Shown one piece after another: positions 8,339 through 17,171 of a DNA stretch of 64,000 nucleotides (position 1 is the stretch's first letter; each line of letters begins with the position of its first letter). The DNA is taken from positions 62,001 to 126,000 of the forward strand of contig NZ_FNIE01000018.1 in assembly GCF_900103985.1 (NCBI RefSeq), in the 5' to 3' direction. Both the position numbers and the translations under genes were made by a program. The stretch is from Actinacidiphila guanduensis. GTDB taxonomy: Bacteria > Actinomycetota > Actinomycetes > Streptomycetales > Streptomycetaceae. The notes under the pieces were generated by a model. That model was not told the origin of the DNA. It did no database searches and was given only the letters and a program-made list of their open reading frames with translations.

Positions 8339-9601
8339 ATGACGACCGACGCCGCCGAGTGGTCTCCCGCCCGGATCCGCCGGGCCCACCTGACCATGCG
8401 GGCCGCCTTCGCCGTGCACGGCGCCACCCAGGGCTCCTTCGCCGCCCGCCTCCCGTGGATCAAGGACCATCTGGGCCTGGGCGCGGGCACGTTGGGGCTC
8501 GCGCTGGTCTGCCCGGCGATCGGCTCCTCGCTGCTGATGCCGCTGGCCGGACGGTTGATGCACCGGTACGGCTCCCGGCACGCGCTGCGGCTGCTGCTGA
8601 CCCTGTGCGCGGCCACCCTCGCGCTGCCCGCGCTCGCGCCCGGTCTGCCGTGGCTGTGCGCGGCCCTGCTGCTGTGCGGCGCGAGCGCGGGGACGGCGGA
8701 CGTGGTGATGAACGCGCTCGGCATCGCGGTCGAGGAGCACAAGGGCGCCTCGATCATGTCCGGCCTGCACGGGATGTGGAGCGCGGGCACGCTGGTGGGC
8801 GCCGCGCTGGGCGTGCCCGCCGCGCACGCGGGGCTGGACGGGCGCGTCCACTTGGGCCTGATGGCCGCGCTGCTCGCCGGCTGCGCCCTGGCCCTGGCCG
8901 CCGGCGCCCCCGACATCCGGCCGGGCGCGGACGAGGCGGCCCCGCCCCGGTTCGCGCTGCCGCCACGGGCCGCGGTGGTGATCGGGGTCGTGGGCTTCTG
9001 CGGGGCGTTCGCCGAGGGCGGCAGCTCCGACTGGTGCGCGGTCTATCTGCGGGACGTCGCCCACGCCTCCCCGGCGATCGCCGCGCTCGCCTTCACCGCC
9101 TTCTCGTGCACGATGACCGCCACCCGCCTCGTGGGGGACCTGGCGGTCAGGCGCTTGGGCCCGGTGCGCACCCTGCGGGCCGGCGGGATGGTCTCCACGC
9201 TGGGCGCGCTGCTCGTGGTGCTCGCGCATCAACCCGCGCCCGCCATCGCGGGGTTCGCGCTGGTCGGGGTGGGCGTGTCGGTCACAGTGCCGCTCTGCTT
9301 CGCGGCGGCGGGGCGGCGCGGTCCGGTGCCGAGCCAGGCGATCGCGGGGGTGGCCACGGTGACGTACACCTCGGGGCTGGTCGCGCCGGCCGCCATCGGC
9401 GGTATCGCGGGGGCGAGTTCGCTCACCGCGTCCTTCGGGCTGGTCACCCTGCTGGCGTTCGGGCTGGTGGTCGGCGCGGGGGTGCTGCGGCCGCCGGTGC
9501 CGCGCCTGCCGGTGGTCTCGGCGCCAAAAGGGCTGCCCGGTCAGGCGGTTGGGGAACGACCGGCGGGCAGCGACCGTTCGCGCGGTTCCCGGCGCCCGTA
9601 A
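8339..9601 (+). CDS. MFS transporter, YbjJ/sugar-efflux-like
   Basis: The 420-residue membrane protein has about twelve hydrophobic segments. It shows a conserved loop FAVHGATQGSFAARLPWIKDHLGLG near the N-terminus and GSSDWCAVYL in the middle, as in YbjJ-like permeases. The ATG at 8339 abuts the palindromic operator, leaving almost no untranslated leader. The last ~20 residues (RPAGSDRSRGSRRP) are non-hydrophobic, and their DNA resembles a degraded copy of the intergenic repeat (GCGCGGTTCCCGGCGCCCG). The substrate is unknown, but control by the adjacent ROK regulator is likely. Confidence 0.85.
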   Translation: MTTDAAEWSPARIRRAHLTMRAAFAVHGATQGSFAARLPWIKDHLGLGAGTLGLALVCPAIGSSLLMPLAGRLMHRYGSRHALRLLLTLCAATLALPALAPGLPWLCAALLLCGASAGTADVVMNALGIAVEEHKGASIMSGLHGMWSAGTLVGAALGVPAAHAGLDGRVHLGLMAALLAGCALALAAGAPDIRPGADEAAPPRFALPPRAAVVIGVVGFCGAFAEGGSSDWCAVYLRDVAHASPAIAALAFTAFSCTMTATRLVGDLAVRRLGPVRTLRAGGMVSTLGALLVVLAHQPAPAIAGFALVGVGVSVTVPLCFAAAGRRGPVPSQAIAGVATVTYTSGLVAPAAIGGIAGASSLTASFGLVTLLAFGLVVGAGVLRPPVPRLPVVSAPKGLPGQAVGERPAGSDRSRGSRRP

Positions 9602-10223
9602 CGGACGCTGCCACGCGGCTCGTCGGTGACATGCCGCCACGGTGGGGAAACCGTGCGATCGGCGGCGTACAAGGGGAGGTTCGGCGGGCGCGCACGGGGG
9701 AATCGAGCCCGCCGAACCGTGTCTCCACGTTAGCTTCCCCTCACGCACGGTTGGAGAGCGAGCCGGACAATTGGTGTCGCGCGAACACGCCATGGCACAG
9801 GGTCGCGCCATCAGCCGTGCCCAGAAGGGGAGTTGACGCAGCTGACGGCAGCCGCGCGGGCATCTCCCAGTCCGGTGCCAAGGCGTGGCTGCCCGGAGCA
9901 ATTGCAAGCGCCGCGCGCCCGGCCCGCCACCGGAACCCGGCGCCGTGGGCGCCCGGGCGGACGGGGTGCGACGCGGCGCCGGGCGGTCGTACGGCCGCGG
10001 CTCCGGCGTCTCATGGTTCGCCGAGAGGCGCTTCGCGCGTCCCCGGCATTCCCACCCGCGACGGCGGCGCGGCCAGGACCGGCCGGAGCAACCAGGGTCG
10101 GCGGGATTGGCCGGGGCAGCCGCCGGTACGAGAGCGGACGGCCGGAGACGGCGGTGGGCCGTCTCGGGGACGGGTGCCGTGTGGCGGACGGGCAGGACAG
10201 CGGCACACGGCCAGGATGATCGT
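9602..10223 (+). other. Gene-free region with a long hairpin
   Basis: No coding sequence can be supported. A 12-base perfect inverted repeat, GGTTCGGCGGGC (9678-9689) and GCCCGCCGAACC (9707-9718), with a 17-base loop lies 77 bases after the MFS stop. It may act as its terminator, although no T-run follows. Short frames here, including one starting TTG at 9833, have no recognisable product. The right part (9900-10220) has coding-like GC but no continuous family match. Confidence 0.45.
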
Positions 10224-11492
10224 ATGACCCCAGCCCCTCCCGCCCTGCCGCCGGCGAAGGTCTCCACCGCTGTCCCCGCCACGGCCCCCACCGAGGTCCC
10301 CCCAAAGCCACCGGCCAAGGCCCGCACCAAAGCTCCCGCCACCGTCCCCGCAAAGGCCCCGGCCAAGGCTCCCGCCCAGCTCCGCACAAAGGCCCCGGCC
10401 AAGGCCCGCACCGAGGCCCCCGCCAAGGTCCCCGCCGCCATCCCGGCGAAGGCCCCCGTCAAAGCTCCCGCCGAGGTTGCCGCAAAAGCTCCCGCCAAGG
10501 CCCGCGCTCAAGCCCCGGCCACCGTCCCCGCCGAGGTTGCCGCCAAAGCTCCCGCCACCGTCCAGACAACCCCCGCCGCGCCCCGCCTGGCCCGGGCCGC
10601 CGAGGCGGCGCCGAAGCGACCCGCCGCGGCTCCCCGCGCCCCTCGCCGTCCCGCCGGGGCGGCCGCGGTGCGGCGGGTGGCCGCCCGGATGCGTGCACTC
10701 GCCGCGGAGCTGCCGGAGCGCGACGGCGTGGCGGTCTTCAACCGGGTGTACCTGTCGGTCACCGAGGAGGTGGCACGGAGGGTGGCGGCGGGCCAGTTCG
10801 CGGACGGGCCGCGGGCCGCGCGGCTGACCGTGCTGTTCGCCGAGCGCTATCTGGCCGCCGTGACGGGCCCGCCGGCGGCGCCGGCCTGTTGGCGGACGCT
10901 GATCCGGGCCCGCAACCGACGCCGGGTGGCGCCGCTGCAGTTCGCACTCGCCGGGATCACCGCGCACGTCGGCCACGACCTGCCGCTGGCGGTGGTGGAC
11001 GCCTGCCGGGCCACCCGCTGCCCGCCGCCGGTGCTGGACGCGGACTTCGCCGAGGTCGGCGAGGTCCTGGCGGCGATCGAGGAGCGGGTCCGCGAGGAGC
11101 TGATGCCAGGGCCCGACCTGCTGGAGCGGTTCGACCCGCTCACCCACGCCGTCGGCTGCTGGAGCCTGGCCCGGGCCCGCTCGGGCGCCTGGGGCGCCGC
11201 CCGCGTGCTGTGGGCACTGCGCGGCCACCCCGAGGGGTACGCCCGGTGCGTGGCCGGCCTGGACCGTACGACGGCGCTGGCGGTACGCGCGCTGCTCACC
11301 CCGGCCGGCCCGGCCGCACCCGCACCGTCCCCCGCACCCGCCGCAGCCGCGGGGACCGCCCCGCAGACGCCCGCGCAGGCACCGGCGGCCACCACGGACG
11401 CACCGGCAACCACCGCGGGCAGCACGGCAACAGTCACGCCCGGAGCGGGAGTTCAGTCCTCCGGGAGCAGCACGGGCGCGATCTCGTCGTAG
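10224..11492 (+). CDS. DUF5995 protein with histone-H1-like Ala/Lys/Pro-rich N-terminal tail
   Basis: Residues 1-130 of 422 are a low-complexity tail of repeated AKAPAK, KARTKAP and EVAAKAPA units, resembling the basic tails of HupS and linker histones. Residues about 150-360 match the DUF5995 family pattern (DGVAVFNRVYLSVTEEV, APLQFALAGITAHVGHDLPLA). That family is of unknown function and has conserved His/Asp in HVGHDLP that could bind metal. The C-terminal 60 residues are Ala/Pro/Thr-rich. ATG at 10224 follows AGGA by seven bases. The 3' end overlaps the convergent monooxygenase gene by 40 bases. Confidence 0.7.
   Translation: MTPAPPALPPAKVSTAVPATAPTEVPPKPPAKARTKAPATVPAKAPAKAPAQLRTKAPAKARTEAPAKVPAAIPAKAPVKAPAEVAAKAPAKARAQAPATVPAEVAAKAPATVQTTPAAPRLARAAEAAPKRPAAAPRAPRRPAGAAAVRRVAARMRALAAELPERDGVAVFNRVYLSVTEEVARRVAAGQFADGPRAARLTVLFAERYLAAVTGPPAAPACWRTLIRARNRRRVAPLQFALAGITAHVGHDLPLAVVDACRATRCPPPVLDADFAEVGEVLAAIEERVREELMPGPDLLERFDPLTHAVGCWSLARARSGAWGAARVLWALRGHPEGYARCVAGLDRTTALAVRALLTPAGPAAPAPSPAPAAAAGTAPQTPAQAPAATTDAPATTAGSTATVTPGAGVQSSGSSTGAISS
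10255..10610 (+). repeat. Degenerate tandem repeats encoding the Ala/Lys/Pro tail
   Basis: Imperfect units such as GCCAAGGCCCGCACCAAAGC and GAGGTTGCCGCAAAAGCTCC recur across about 350 bases, some twice with only one or two changes. This suggests the tail grew by repeat expansion. Confidence 0.65.
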
Positions 11493-13156
11493 ACGTCGCC
11501 GGGGCCGGGGTTGAGCGGGTCGGTGGCGCCGCCGAGGTGGTGCATGACGCCCCACACCGCGTTCAGCGCGGTCTGCACCGCGCCCTCGGCCCAGCCCGCC
11601 GTCCACGAGATGTCGTCGCCGGCCAGGAACAGGCCGCGCTGGTCGGCGGGCAGTGTCTCCTGCATGAAGTGGGTGAACAGCCGCCGCTGGTAGCGGTAGT
11701 GCCCGGGCAGGTTGGCCTTGAACGCGCCCATGAAGTACGGCTCGTTCTCCCAGGAGACGGTCACCGGGTTGCCGATGATGTGCTTCCTGATGTCGACGCC
11801 CGGGTAGATCTCGCCGAGCGACTTGAGCATGACTTCCATCCGCTCGTGCGCGCTCAGCGGCAGCCACTTCAGGCTGTCGTCGCACCAGGTGTACGACAGG
11901 CAGATCACCGCCGGCCGGTCCGGGCCGTCGTCGAGCAGGTAGGTGCCGCGGGTCATCCGGTCGGTGAGCGTCATCGACAGGGTGTCCCGGCCGGTACGCG
12001 GGTCCTTGTCGAGCCAGAACGGCCGGTCGACGGGCACGAACAGCTTGCTGGACTCCATGTAGTGGGTGCGTTCGATCGCCGTCCAGTGGTCGATCGGGAA
12101 CAGCGAGTCGTCGCAGGCCACCTTCGACAGCAGCATCCAGCTCTGGGCGGTGAAGATCGCCGCGCGGTAGGTGCGGATGTCGCCGGTGGCGTCGGTGACG
12201 GTGATCCGGTTCCCCGCGGTGCGGTGCAGCCCGGTGACCGCGGGGCGCGGCTCGCCGCCGTGCAGCGAGCGCAGCGATGTGCCGCGCGGCCAGTGCAGCA
12301 GCTTGTCCGGCGCCCGCTCCCACAGCCGCAGCGGGAGCTGCTGGCTGCCGCCGACGATGCCGCGGTGGTCGTCGTCCGCGCCCGTGTAGACGACCCGCAG
12401 GATCTCCAGGATGGAGTTGGGGAAGTCGGTGTCCCAGCCGCCGGTGCCGAAGCCGACCTGGCCGAAGATCTCGCGGTGCCGGAAGGAGGCGAACGCCGGC
12501 GAGTCGCACAGGAACCCGTAGAAGGTCTGGTTGTCCAGCTTCTCCACCAGCGGGGCCCATATCCGGCGGATCGCGGGTATGTCGCGGGTGCGCAGGGCCT
12601 GCTGCATCGCCGAGAAGTCCGCGCCCTCCTCCAGGCAGGTGTTCCAGGCGTGCATCACCTGGCGGTAGACGTCCGGCAGGTCCTGCAGCGAGGTGGCGTA
12701 GTGGGACTCGCCCTTGAGGTCCACCACGGTCGACGGGGTGGCGGGCGCCAGCGGGTTGGGGAACGGCCGGGTCCGCAGGCCCACCAGGTCGACGTAGTGC
12801 TGGAAGGCGGTGGAGGACGGCGGGAAGCGCATCGCGCCCATCTCCGCGGTCAGGCCCGGGTCGCAGCCCTCGAAGCCGACCGTGCGCAGCCGTCCGCCGA
12901 TCCGGTCGGCCTCGTAGACCACCGGCCGCAGGCCCATCCTCATCAGCTCGTACGCGGCGACGATCCCGGACAGGCCGCCGCCGATGACCGCCACCTCGGT
13001 GCCGTGCTCGGTGGCCGGCACCGAGCCCAGGCCCGCCGGGTGGGCGAGGAAGTCGTCGTAGGCGAAGGGGAAGTCGGGGCCGAACATGGTGATCGGCGGT
13101 TGCTGCTGGGCCTCGGCGTGCTGCTCGTCGTGGACGGCGGTGGGCACGGACGTCAT
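11453..13156 (-). CDS. Flavin amine oxidase family L-amino-acid 2-monooxygenase, DavB-like (probable lysine 2-monooxygenase)
   Basis: The 567-residue length and sequence fit bacterial L-lysine 2-monooxygenase, which oxidatively decarboxylates lysine to 5-aminovaleramide. Residues 22-45 (ITMFGPDFPFAYDDFLAHP) precede an FAD Rossmann motif (GGGLSG, 59-64) and EMGAMRFPPSS. FGQVGFGTGGWDTDFPNS and FLAGDDISWTAGWAEGAVQT form the substrate and FAD regions. From memory these segments closely resemble Pseudomonas DavB. Tryptophan or another amino acid remains possible. The start at 13156 overlaps the upstream amidohydrolase by four bases, indicating a coupled pair. Confidence 0.8.
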   Translation of the reverse strand: MTSVPTAVHDEQHAEAQQQPPITMFGPDFPFAYDDFLAHPAGLGSVPATEHGTEVAVIGGGLSGIVAAYELMRMGLRPVVYEADRIGGRLRTVGFEGCDPGLTAEMGAMRFPPSSTAFQHYVDLVGLRTRPFPNPLAPATPSTVVDLKGESHYATSLQDLPDVYRQVMHAWNTCLEEGADFSAMQQALRTRDIPAIRRIWAPLVEKLDNQTFYGFLCDSPAFASFRHREIFGQVGFGTGGWDTDFPNSILEILRVVYTGADDDHRGIVGGSQQLPLRLWERAPDKLLHWPRGTSLRSLHGGEPRPAVTGLHRTAGNRITVTDATGDIRTYRAAIFTAQSWMLLSKVACDDSLFPIDHWTAIERTHYMESSKLFVPVDRPFWLDKDPRTGRDTLSMTLTDRMTRGTYLLDDGPDRPAVICLSYTWCDDSLKWLPLSAHERMEVMLKSLGEIYPGVDIRKHIIGNPVTVSWENEPYFMGAFKANLPGHYRYQRRLFTHFMQETLPADQRGLFLAGDDISWTAGWAEGAVQTALNAVWGVMHHLGGATDPLNPGPGDVYDEIAPVLLPED

Positions 13157-13986
13157 CGGGTGGCGCTCCTGGGGGCACGGCCGACGGTGAGGGCACCGTA
13201 CAACTCGGGCCTGCGGTCGGTGAGATAGGGGGTATCGGCGCGGGCGGCCGCCGTCGCGGCCGGGTCGGCATCGGCGACGAGCAGGCGGGGTCCGGCGCCG
13301 GCCCGGGCCAGGACGGTGCCGTCGGGGCCGGCCAGGCAACTGCGGCCGGCGAAGTCCCACTCGCCCTCCGGGCCGCAGCGGTTGGCGTAGGCGATGTGGA
13401 AGCCGTTCTCCCAGGCGCGGGTGGGCACGAGCGTGTCGGGCACGAAGTCGTACGGGCGCATCAGCGCGGTGGGGACGGCGAGGAGTTCGGTGCCGGCCAG
13501 CGCGTGCGCCCGTACGAGTTCGGGGAACTCCACGTCGTAGCAGATGAGCAGGCCGATCCGGGTGCCGTCGAGGTCGGCCTGCGCGAGCGGGCGCTCACCG
13601 GGGGTGAACACCTGCTGCTCGTAGGCGCCGAACAGGTGGGTCTTGCGGTAGTCGGCCAGCGCGGTGCCGTCGGGGCCGGTGAGGCGGGCTGCGTTGTAGA
13701 CGCGCTCGCCGTCCCGCTCGGGGTAGCCGTGGACGATGGCCAGGCGGTGGCGGGCGGCAATGGCGGCGACCTCCTGCGCGGAGGCTCCCCCGGCGGGTTC
13801 GGCCAGCTCGCGCACGGTCTCGCCGAGGGCGTAGCCGGTGAGGAACATCTCGCTGGTCACCAGCAGCCGGGCGCCCTGCCCTGCGGCTTCCCGCGCGGCT
13901 TCGTCCAGCGCCTTCAGGCTCTCCGCCACGCCGCCGGGCAGCCCGGCGGGCCCCTGCAGCAGCGCGACGCGCAGACTCCCGTTCAC
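13153..13986 (-). CDS. Nitrilase-superfamily amidohydrolase, DavA-like (probable 5-aminovaleramidase)
   Basis: The 277-residue carbon-nitrogen hydrolase shows the Glu-Lys-Cys triad: Glu46 in VTSEMFLTGY, Lys115 in DYRKTHLF and Cys149 in LLICYDVEFPE. It is the upstream partner of the monooxygenase, with an ATGA overlap. It would hydrolyse the amide that enzyme produces (5-aminovaleramide to 5-aminovalerate if lysine is the substrate). The GTG at 13986 is preceded by AAGGA at seven bases. Without the neighbour it could only be called an omega-amidase or nitrilase-like protein. Confidence 0.8.
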   Translation of the reverse strand: MNGSLRVALLQGPAGLPGGVAESLKALDEAAREAAGQGARLLVTSEMFLTGYALGETVRELAEPAGGASAQEVAAIAARHRLAIVHGYPERDGERVYNAARLTGPDGTALADYRKTHLFGAYEQQVFTPGERPLAQADLDGTRIGLLICYDVEFPELVRAHALAGTELLAVPTALMRPYDFVPDTLVPTRAWENGFHIAYANRCGPEGEWDFAGRSCLAGPDGTVLARAGAGPRLLVADADPAATAAARADTPYLTDRRPELYGALTVGRAPRSATR

Positions 13987-14174
13987 GAACGTCCTTCCCG
14001 GTTCCTCGCCCCCGTGGCGCGGCTGCCGCCGCGGGCGCCCGTCCCCGCGGCCGCCACCGTCGAAGGTAAGGGGTGGCCGCGCGTTCCGGAAAGGACGAAC
14101 GTCACGCCCTCGACGATCGGCCGCGCCCGGGGCGGGGAGGTCGGCCGCGCCGAGGGCGGACGCGGGCACACGAC

Positions 14175-14209
14175 GGGGCGCCCCGCCCCCGATACGGGGT
14201 GGGGCGCCC
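14175..14209. terminator. Strong GC hairpin terminator
   Basis: GGGCGCCCC-G-CCCC and GGGG-T-GGGGCGCCC pair around the loop CGATAC, just beyond the stop of the PRC/DUF2382 gene. No U-tract follows, as is common in streptomycetes. The stem is nearly symmetrical, so it could act in both directions. Confidence 0.8.
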
Positions 14210-14229
14210 TGGTGGAGAAGGGTGTGCGG

Positions 14230-15249
14230 TCAGCGGAAGCGCTTGTCGCGGCCCTGCCCGGGGGCCTCGTCCGTGGCCTTCTCCTCGCCCGCGGACTCCG
14301 ACAGCTCGGTCTCGATGCGCTCCTTGCGCACCCGGCCGTGCACGGTCTTCTGCTCCACGTGCTCCTCGACGCGCATCCGCACGCGCTCCTTGGGCACGAC
14401 CTCGGTCTCCACGATCGGCCGGTCCTCGTGGAGCGTGACGACGTGCTCGGCCTCGCTGATGTCGGGACCGGAGCGGGCGGCGCCGCGGTTCGCCTCGGTG
14501 ATCGGCTCCCGCTCCAAGCGCACTTCCTCGTGCCGGATCGGGATGGTCTGCTCGACCTCCTCGACGTCCACGTACTTGCGCAGACGCGCCTGCCCGGCGT
14601 CCTGGCGCTCGACCCTGACGTGCAGTTCCTCCTCGGAGCGGGTCATGGCGTCGGCGCCGGCGTCGGGGGCGACGCGCTCGGCGGAGCCGCTGGTCCCGGC
14701 GGCGAAGGATGCGGTGCCGGTGCCCGTGCCGACCCCGGCCTCGCTGCCGGCCATCTCCTCCTGGGTGCCCTTGGCGCCGGCGGCTCCGGCGTCGGCCCCG
14801 CGGGAGGGCATGCCCTCCTCGCCCCCGGCGCGCTTGGCGTGGCGGCCGCCGCCCGCGGCAGCCGCGGTGCCCGCGGTGCCGGCCGCGGCGGCCTTCTCGC
14901 CCTCGCCCATGCCGCCGTCGCCGGAGCGGGAGCCCTCCAGGCCGTAGTAGCGGTAGAGGTGCCGCTCCTCCTCGGCCGACAGGTGCCCGCCGGAGTCGAC
15001 GTCGACGTTCGGCGCGCCCTTGACCTGGTCCTTGTCGTACGGCACCTCAAGGTGGTCCTGGACGATACGGGCGGCACGCGTCGGCACGAAGGTCTCGTTG
15101 TTGCCGAAGAAGCCGGTCTTGACCGTCACCCATTCCGGGTCGCCGGTGGCGTCGTCCAGGTACATGTGCTTGGCATCGCCGATCTTCTTCCCCTGCGCAT
15201 CGTGGACCGGGTGGCCCACGACTTGGGGTATCTGCTCGCGCGTGATCAT
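14230..15249 (-). CDS. PRC-barrel and DUF2382 (YsnF/AvaK) stress protein
   Basis: The 339-residue protein has an N-terminal PRC-barrel (about 1-80; VVGHPVHDAQGKKIGDAKHM, EWVTVKTG). A Gly/Ala-rich flexible linker (about 90-190) with no predicted fold follows. The C-terminal DUF2382 domain (about 195-305) has the characteristic EELHVRVERQ, VRLEREPI and VVPKERVRM strands. ATG follows AGGAGG by six bases, a strong site. Related proteins are linked to general stress responses, but their biochemical role is not known. It appears monocistronic, bounded by the hairpin at 14175 and repeats upstream. Confidence 0.85.
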   Translation of the reverse strand: MITREQIPQVVGHPVHDAQGKKIGDAKHMYLDDATGDPEWVTVKTGFFGNNETFVPTRAARIVQDHLEVPYDKDQVKGAPNVDVDSGGHLSAEEERHLYRYYGLEGSRSGDGGMGEGEKAAAAGTAGTAAAAGGGRHAKRAGGEEGMPSRGADAGAAGAKGTQEEMAGSEAGVGTGTGTASFAAGTSGSAERVAPDAGADAMTRSEEELHVRVERQDAGQARLRKYVDVEEVEQTIPIRHEEVRLEREPITEANRGAARSGPDISEAEHVVTLHEDRPIVETEVVPKERVRMRVEEHVEQKTVHGRVRKERIETELSESAGEEKATDEAPGQGRDKRFR

Positions 15250-15392
15250 GTGTCGCCTCCTCGGGCTGCCGCGGCCGGTCTCCCGGCCTTCACTTCAGCG
15301 CGTACCCCAAAGAAGGGACCAAAACATCCCTAAATGGACATTTCGCTACAGCCGAGGATCCGCCGCCCCGGTTCCCAGGCCAGCGCCCCCGG

Positions 15393-15595
15393 GTTGTACG
15401 GGGCTCGCTGTGCGCGCGAAGGGCAAGTTGTACAGGGGCGCGGGGAACGGCTCCCCCAGAGGGGGCACCCCCAGAAGAGGCCACCGTCCTTGCGACGGCA
15501 TACAAGTCCCGTGGGGCAGACGGGTTGCCGTTTCTTGGGGGCGCTGGGGGTACCTCCCAGGCGAAGCTCTGGGGGAGGAACTGCGCGAGCAACCC
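15393..15595. repeat. Dispersed palindromic repeat, locus B (fills gene-free 15250-15649)
   Basis: Two pieces of the family occur. Positions 15393-15450 carry the inverted centre (TTGTACGGGGCTCGCTGTGC, then GGGCAAGTTGTACAGGGGCG). Positions 15537-15595 carry GGGGGCGC, the hairpin module and GGAACTGCGCGAGC. Between them are a copy of CACCGTCCTTGCGACGGCA, also found at 28088, and the CAGACGGGTTGCCGTTTCTTGG module. No coding sequence is visible in 15250-15649. Confidence 0.8.
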
Positions 15596-15649
15596 GTCAC
15601 CGGACCGCGGCCGGGCGCGAGACAGGAGCCCAACGGCGAACAGCCACCG

Positions 15650-17098
15650 TCACTGCCAGCTGGCGTAAAGCGGCTGGCCCTCGGCGTAACCGGCCGCGCT
15701 CTGCACGCCGACGACCGCACGCGCGGCGAACTCCTCCAGCGTGGCCGCGCCGGCGTACGTGCAGGAGCTGCGCACCCCCGCGATGATCGAGTCGATCAGG
15801 TCCTCGACGCCGGGACGCACCGGGTCCAGGAACATCCGCGAGGTCGAGATCCCCTCCTCGAAGAGCGCCTTGCGGGCCCGGTCGTAGGCGGACTCCTCAC
15901 TCGTGCGGTTGCGCACCGCCCGCGCGGAGGCCATCCCGAAGGACTCCTTGTACAGCCGCCCGTCCGCGGCCTGCTGCAGGTCGCCCGGCGACTCGTGGGT
16001 GCCGGCGAACCAGGAGCCGATCATCACGTTGGACGCGCCCGCGGCCAGTGCCATGGCGACATCGCGCGGGTGCCGCACGCCCCCGTCGGCCCACACGTGC
16101 CGCCCGTGCTTGCGCGCCTCGGCCGCGCACTCCAGCACCGCCGAGAACTGCGGCCGCCCCACCCCGGTCATCATCCGCGTCGTGCACATCGCGCCGGGGC
16201 CCACCCCGACCTTGACGATGTCGGCGCCGGCCTCGATCAGGTCGCGCACGCCCGCGGCGGCGACCACGTTGCCCGCCACGATCGGCACCTGCGGGTCGAG
16301 CGCCCGCACCGCGCGGACTGCGGCAAGCATCGACTCCTGGTGGCCGTGCGCGGTGTCCACGACGAGGGTGTCCACCCCGCCGTCGAGCAATTGCTTCGCC
16401 TTGCCCGCCACGTCGCCGTTGATCCCGACCGCCGCGGCGATCCGCAGCCGCCCATTGGCGTCCACGGCCGGCTCGTACAGGGTGGCGCGCAGGGCGCCGG
16501 TGCGCGTGAGGATGCCGGCCAGCCGCCCGTCGGCGTCGACGGCGGGGGCGAGCCTGCGGTGCGCCTCCTCCAGCTTGTTGAAGGCGTCCCGGGGCGCGAT
16601 GCCGGCGTCGAGCAGCAGCAGGTCGCGCGACATCACCACCGACAGCTGGGTGAAGCGGTCCACGCCGGTCAGGTCGGACTCGGTGACCACGCCGACCGGC
16701 CGGCCGTCCTCGACCACCACGCCGGCGCCGTGCGCCCGCTTGGGCAGCAGCGCGAGCGCGTCGGCGACGGTCTGGGTGGGCGCGAGAGTGATCGGGGTGT
16801 CGAGCACCAGGTGGCGCTGCTTGACCCAGCCGACCACTTCGGTGACCACGTCGATCGGGATGTCCTGCGGGATCACCACCAGCCCGCCGCGCCGGGCGAC
16901 GGTCTCGGCCATCCGGCGGCCGGCGATGGCGGTCATGTTGGCCACCACGAGCGGGATGGTGGTGCCCGTCCCGTCGGGGGACCTCAGGTCCACACCCTGC
17001 CGGGAGCCCACCGCGCTGCGGCTGGGCACCATGAACACGTCGTCGTACGTCAGGTCGTACGCGGGCTGCACATCATTGAGGAAACGCACGTACTTCAT
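15650..17098 (-). CDS. guaB1: GuaB1-type IMP dehydrogenase-related protein, probable CBS-containing GMP reductase
   Basis: The 482-residue TIM barrel starts MKYVRFLNDVQPAYDLTYDD. It carries two CBS motifs inserted at about 95-215 (VVVEDGRPVGVVTESDLTGV). The catalytic Cys loop is GVGPGAMCTTRMMTGVGRPQ and the NAD/phosphate site is ADGGVRHPRDVAMALAAGAS. Actinobacterial GuaB1 proteins are separate from the true IMPDH (GuaB2), and the mycobacterial one has GMP reductase activity, so purine salvage from GMP to IMP is the likely role. ATG at 17098 has no clear Shine-Dalgarno sequence. Two direct repeats lie upstream. Confidence 0.88.
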   Translation of the reverse strand: MKYVRFLNDVQPAYDLTYDDVFMVPSRSAVGSRQGVDLRSPDGTGTTIPLVVANMTAIAGRRMAETVARRGGLVVIPQDIPIDVVTEVVGWVKQRHLVLDTPITLAPTQTVADALALLPKRAHGAGVVVEDGRPVGVVTESDLTGVDRFTQLSVVMSRDLLLLDAGIAPRDAFNKLEEAHRRLAPAVDADGRLAGILTRTGALRATLYEPAVDANGRLRIAAAVGINGDVAGKAKQLLDGGVDTLVVDTAHGHQESMLAAVRAVRALDPQVPIVAGNVVAAAGVRDLIEAGADIVKVGVGPGAMCTTRMMTGVGRPQFSAVLECAAEARKHGRHVWADGGVRHPRDVAMALAAGASNVMIGSWFAGTHESPGDLQQAADGRLYKESFGMASARAVRNRTSEESAYDRARKALFEEGISTSRMFLDPVRPGVEDLIDSIIAGVRSSCTYAGAATLEEFAARAVVGVQSAAGYAEGQPLYASWQ

Positions 17099-17126
17099 AT
17101 TTGCATGCGCGGGTATGGACTGCCTA

Positions 17127-17171
17127 CGGACGAACCTCCGGCACTTCCGCGGGCCTTTCGTACGAACCTCC
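17127..17171 (-). promoter_or_regulatory. Paired direct repeats upstream of guaB1
   Basis: GGAGGTTCGTACG and GGAGGTTCGTCCG (complementary strand) recur 32 bases apart, about three helical turns, ending 29 bases before the guaB1 start. The spacing suits binding of a regulator dimer. No factor can be named. Confidence 0.45.

Noticed and set aside
9678..9718. Possible tRNA or attachment-site remnant in the long hairpin
   Set aside because: The right half (GAATCGAGCCCGCC) superficially resembles a tRNA 3' end, but there is no T-loop GTTCRA, no anticodon arm and no integrase nearby.
9642..10219. Short frames between the MFS and DUF5995 genes, including a TTG start at 9833 behind GGGGAG
   Set aside because: Their translations are Arg/Pro/Gly-rich without recognisable sequence, and codon third-position bias is not sustained.
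10255..10610. The repeats could be a non-coding minisatellite
   Set aside because: They keep one reading frame into the DUF5995 domain, with a good start and ribosome binding site, so they are treated as coding.
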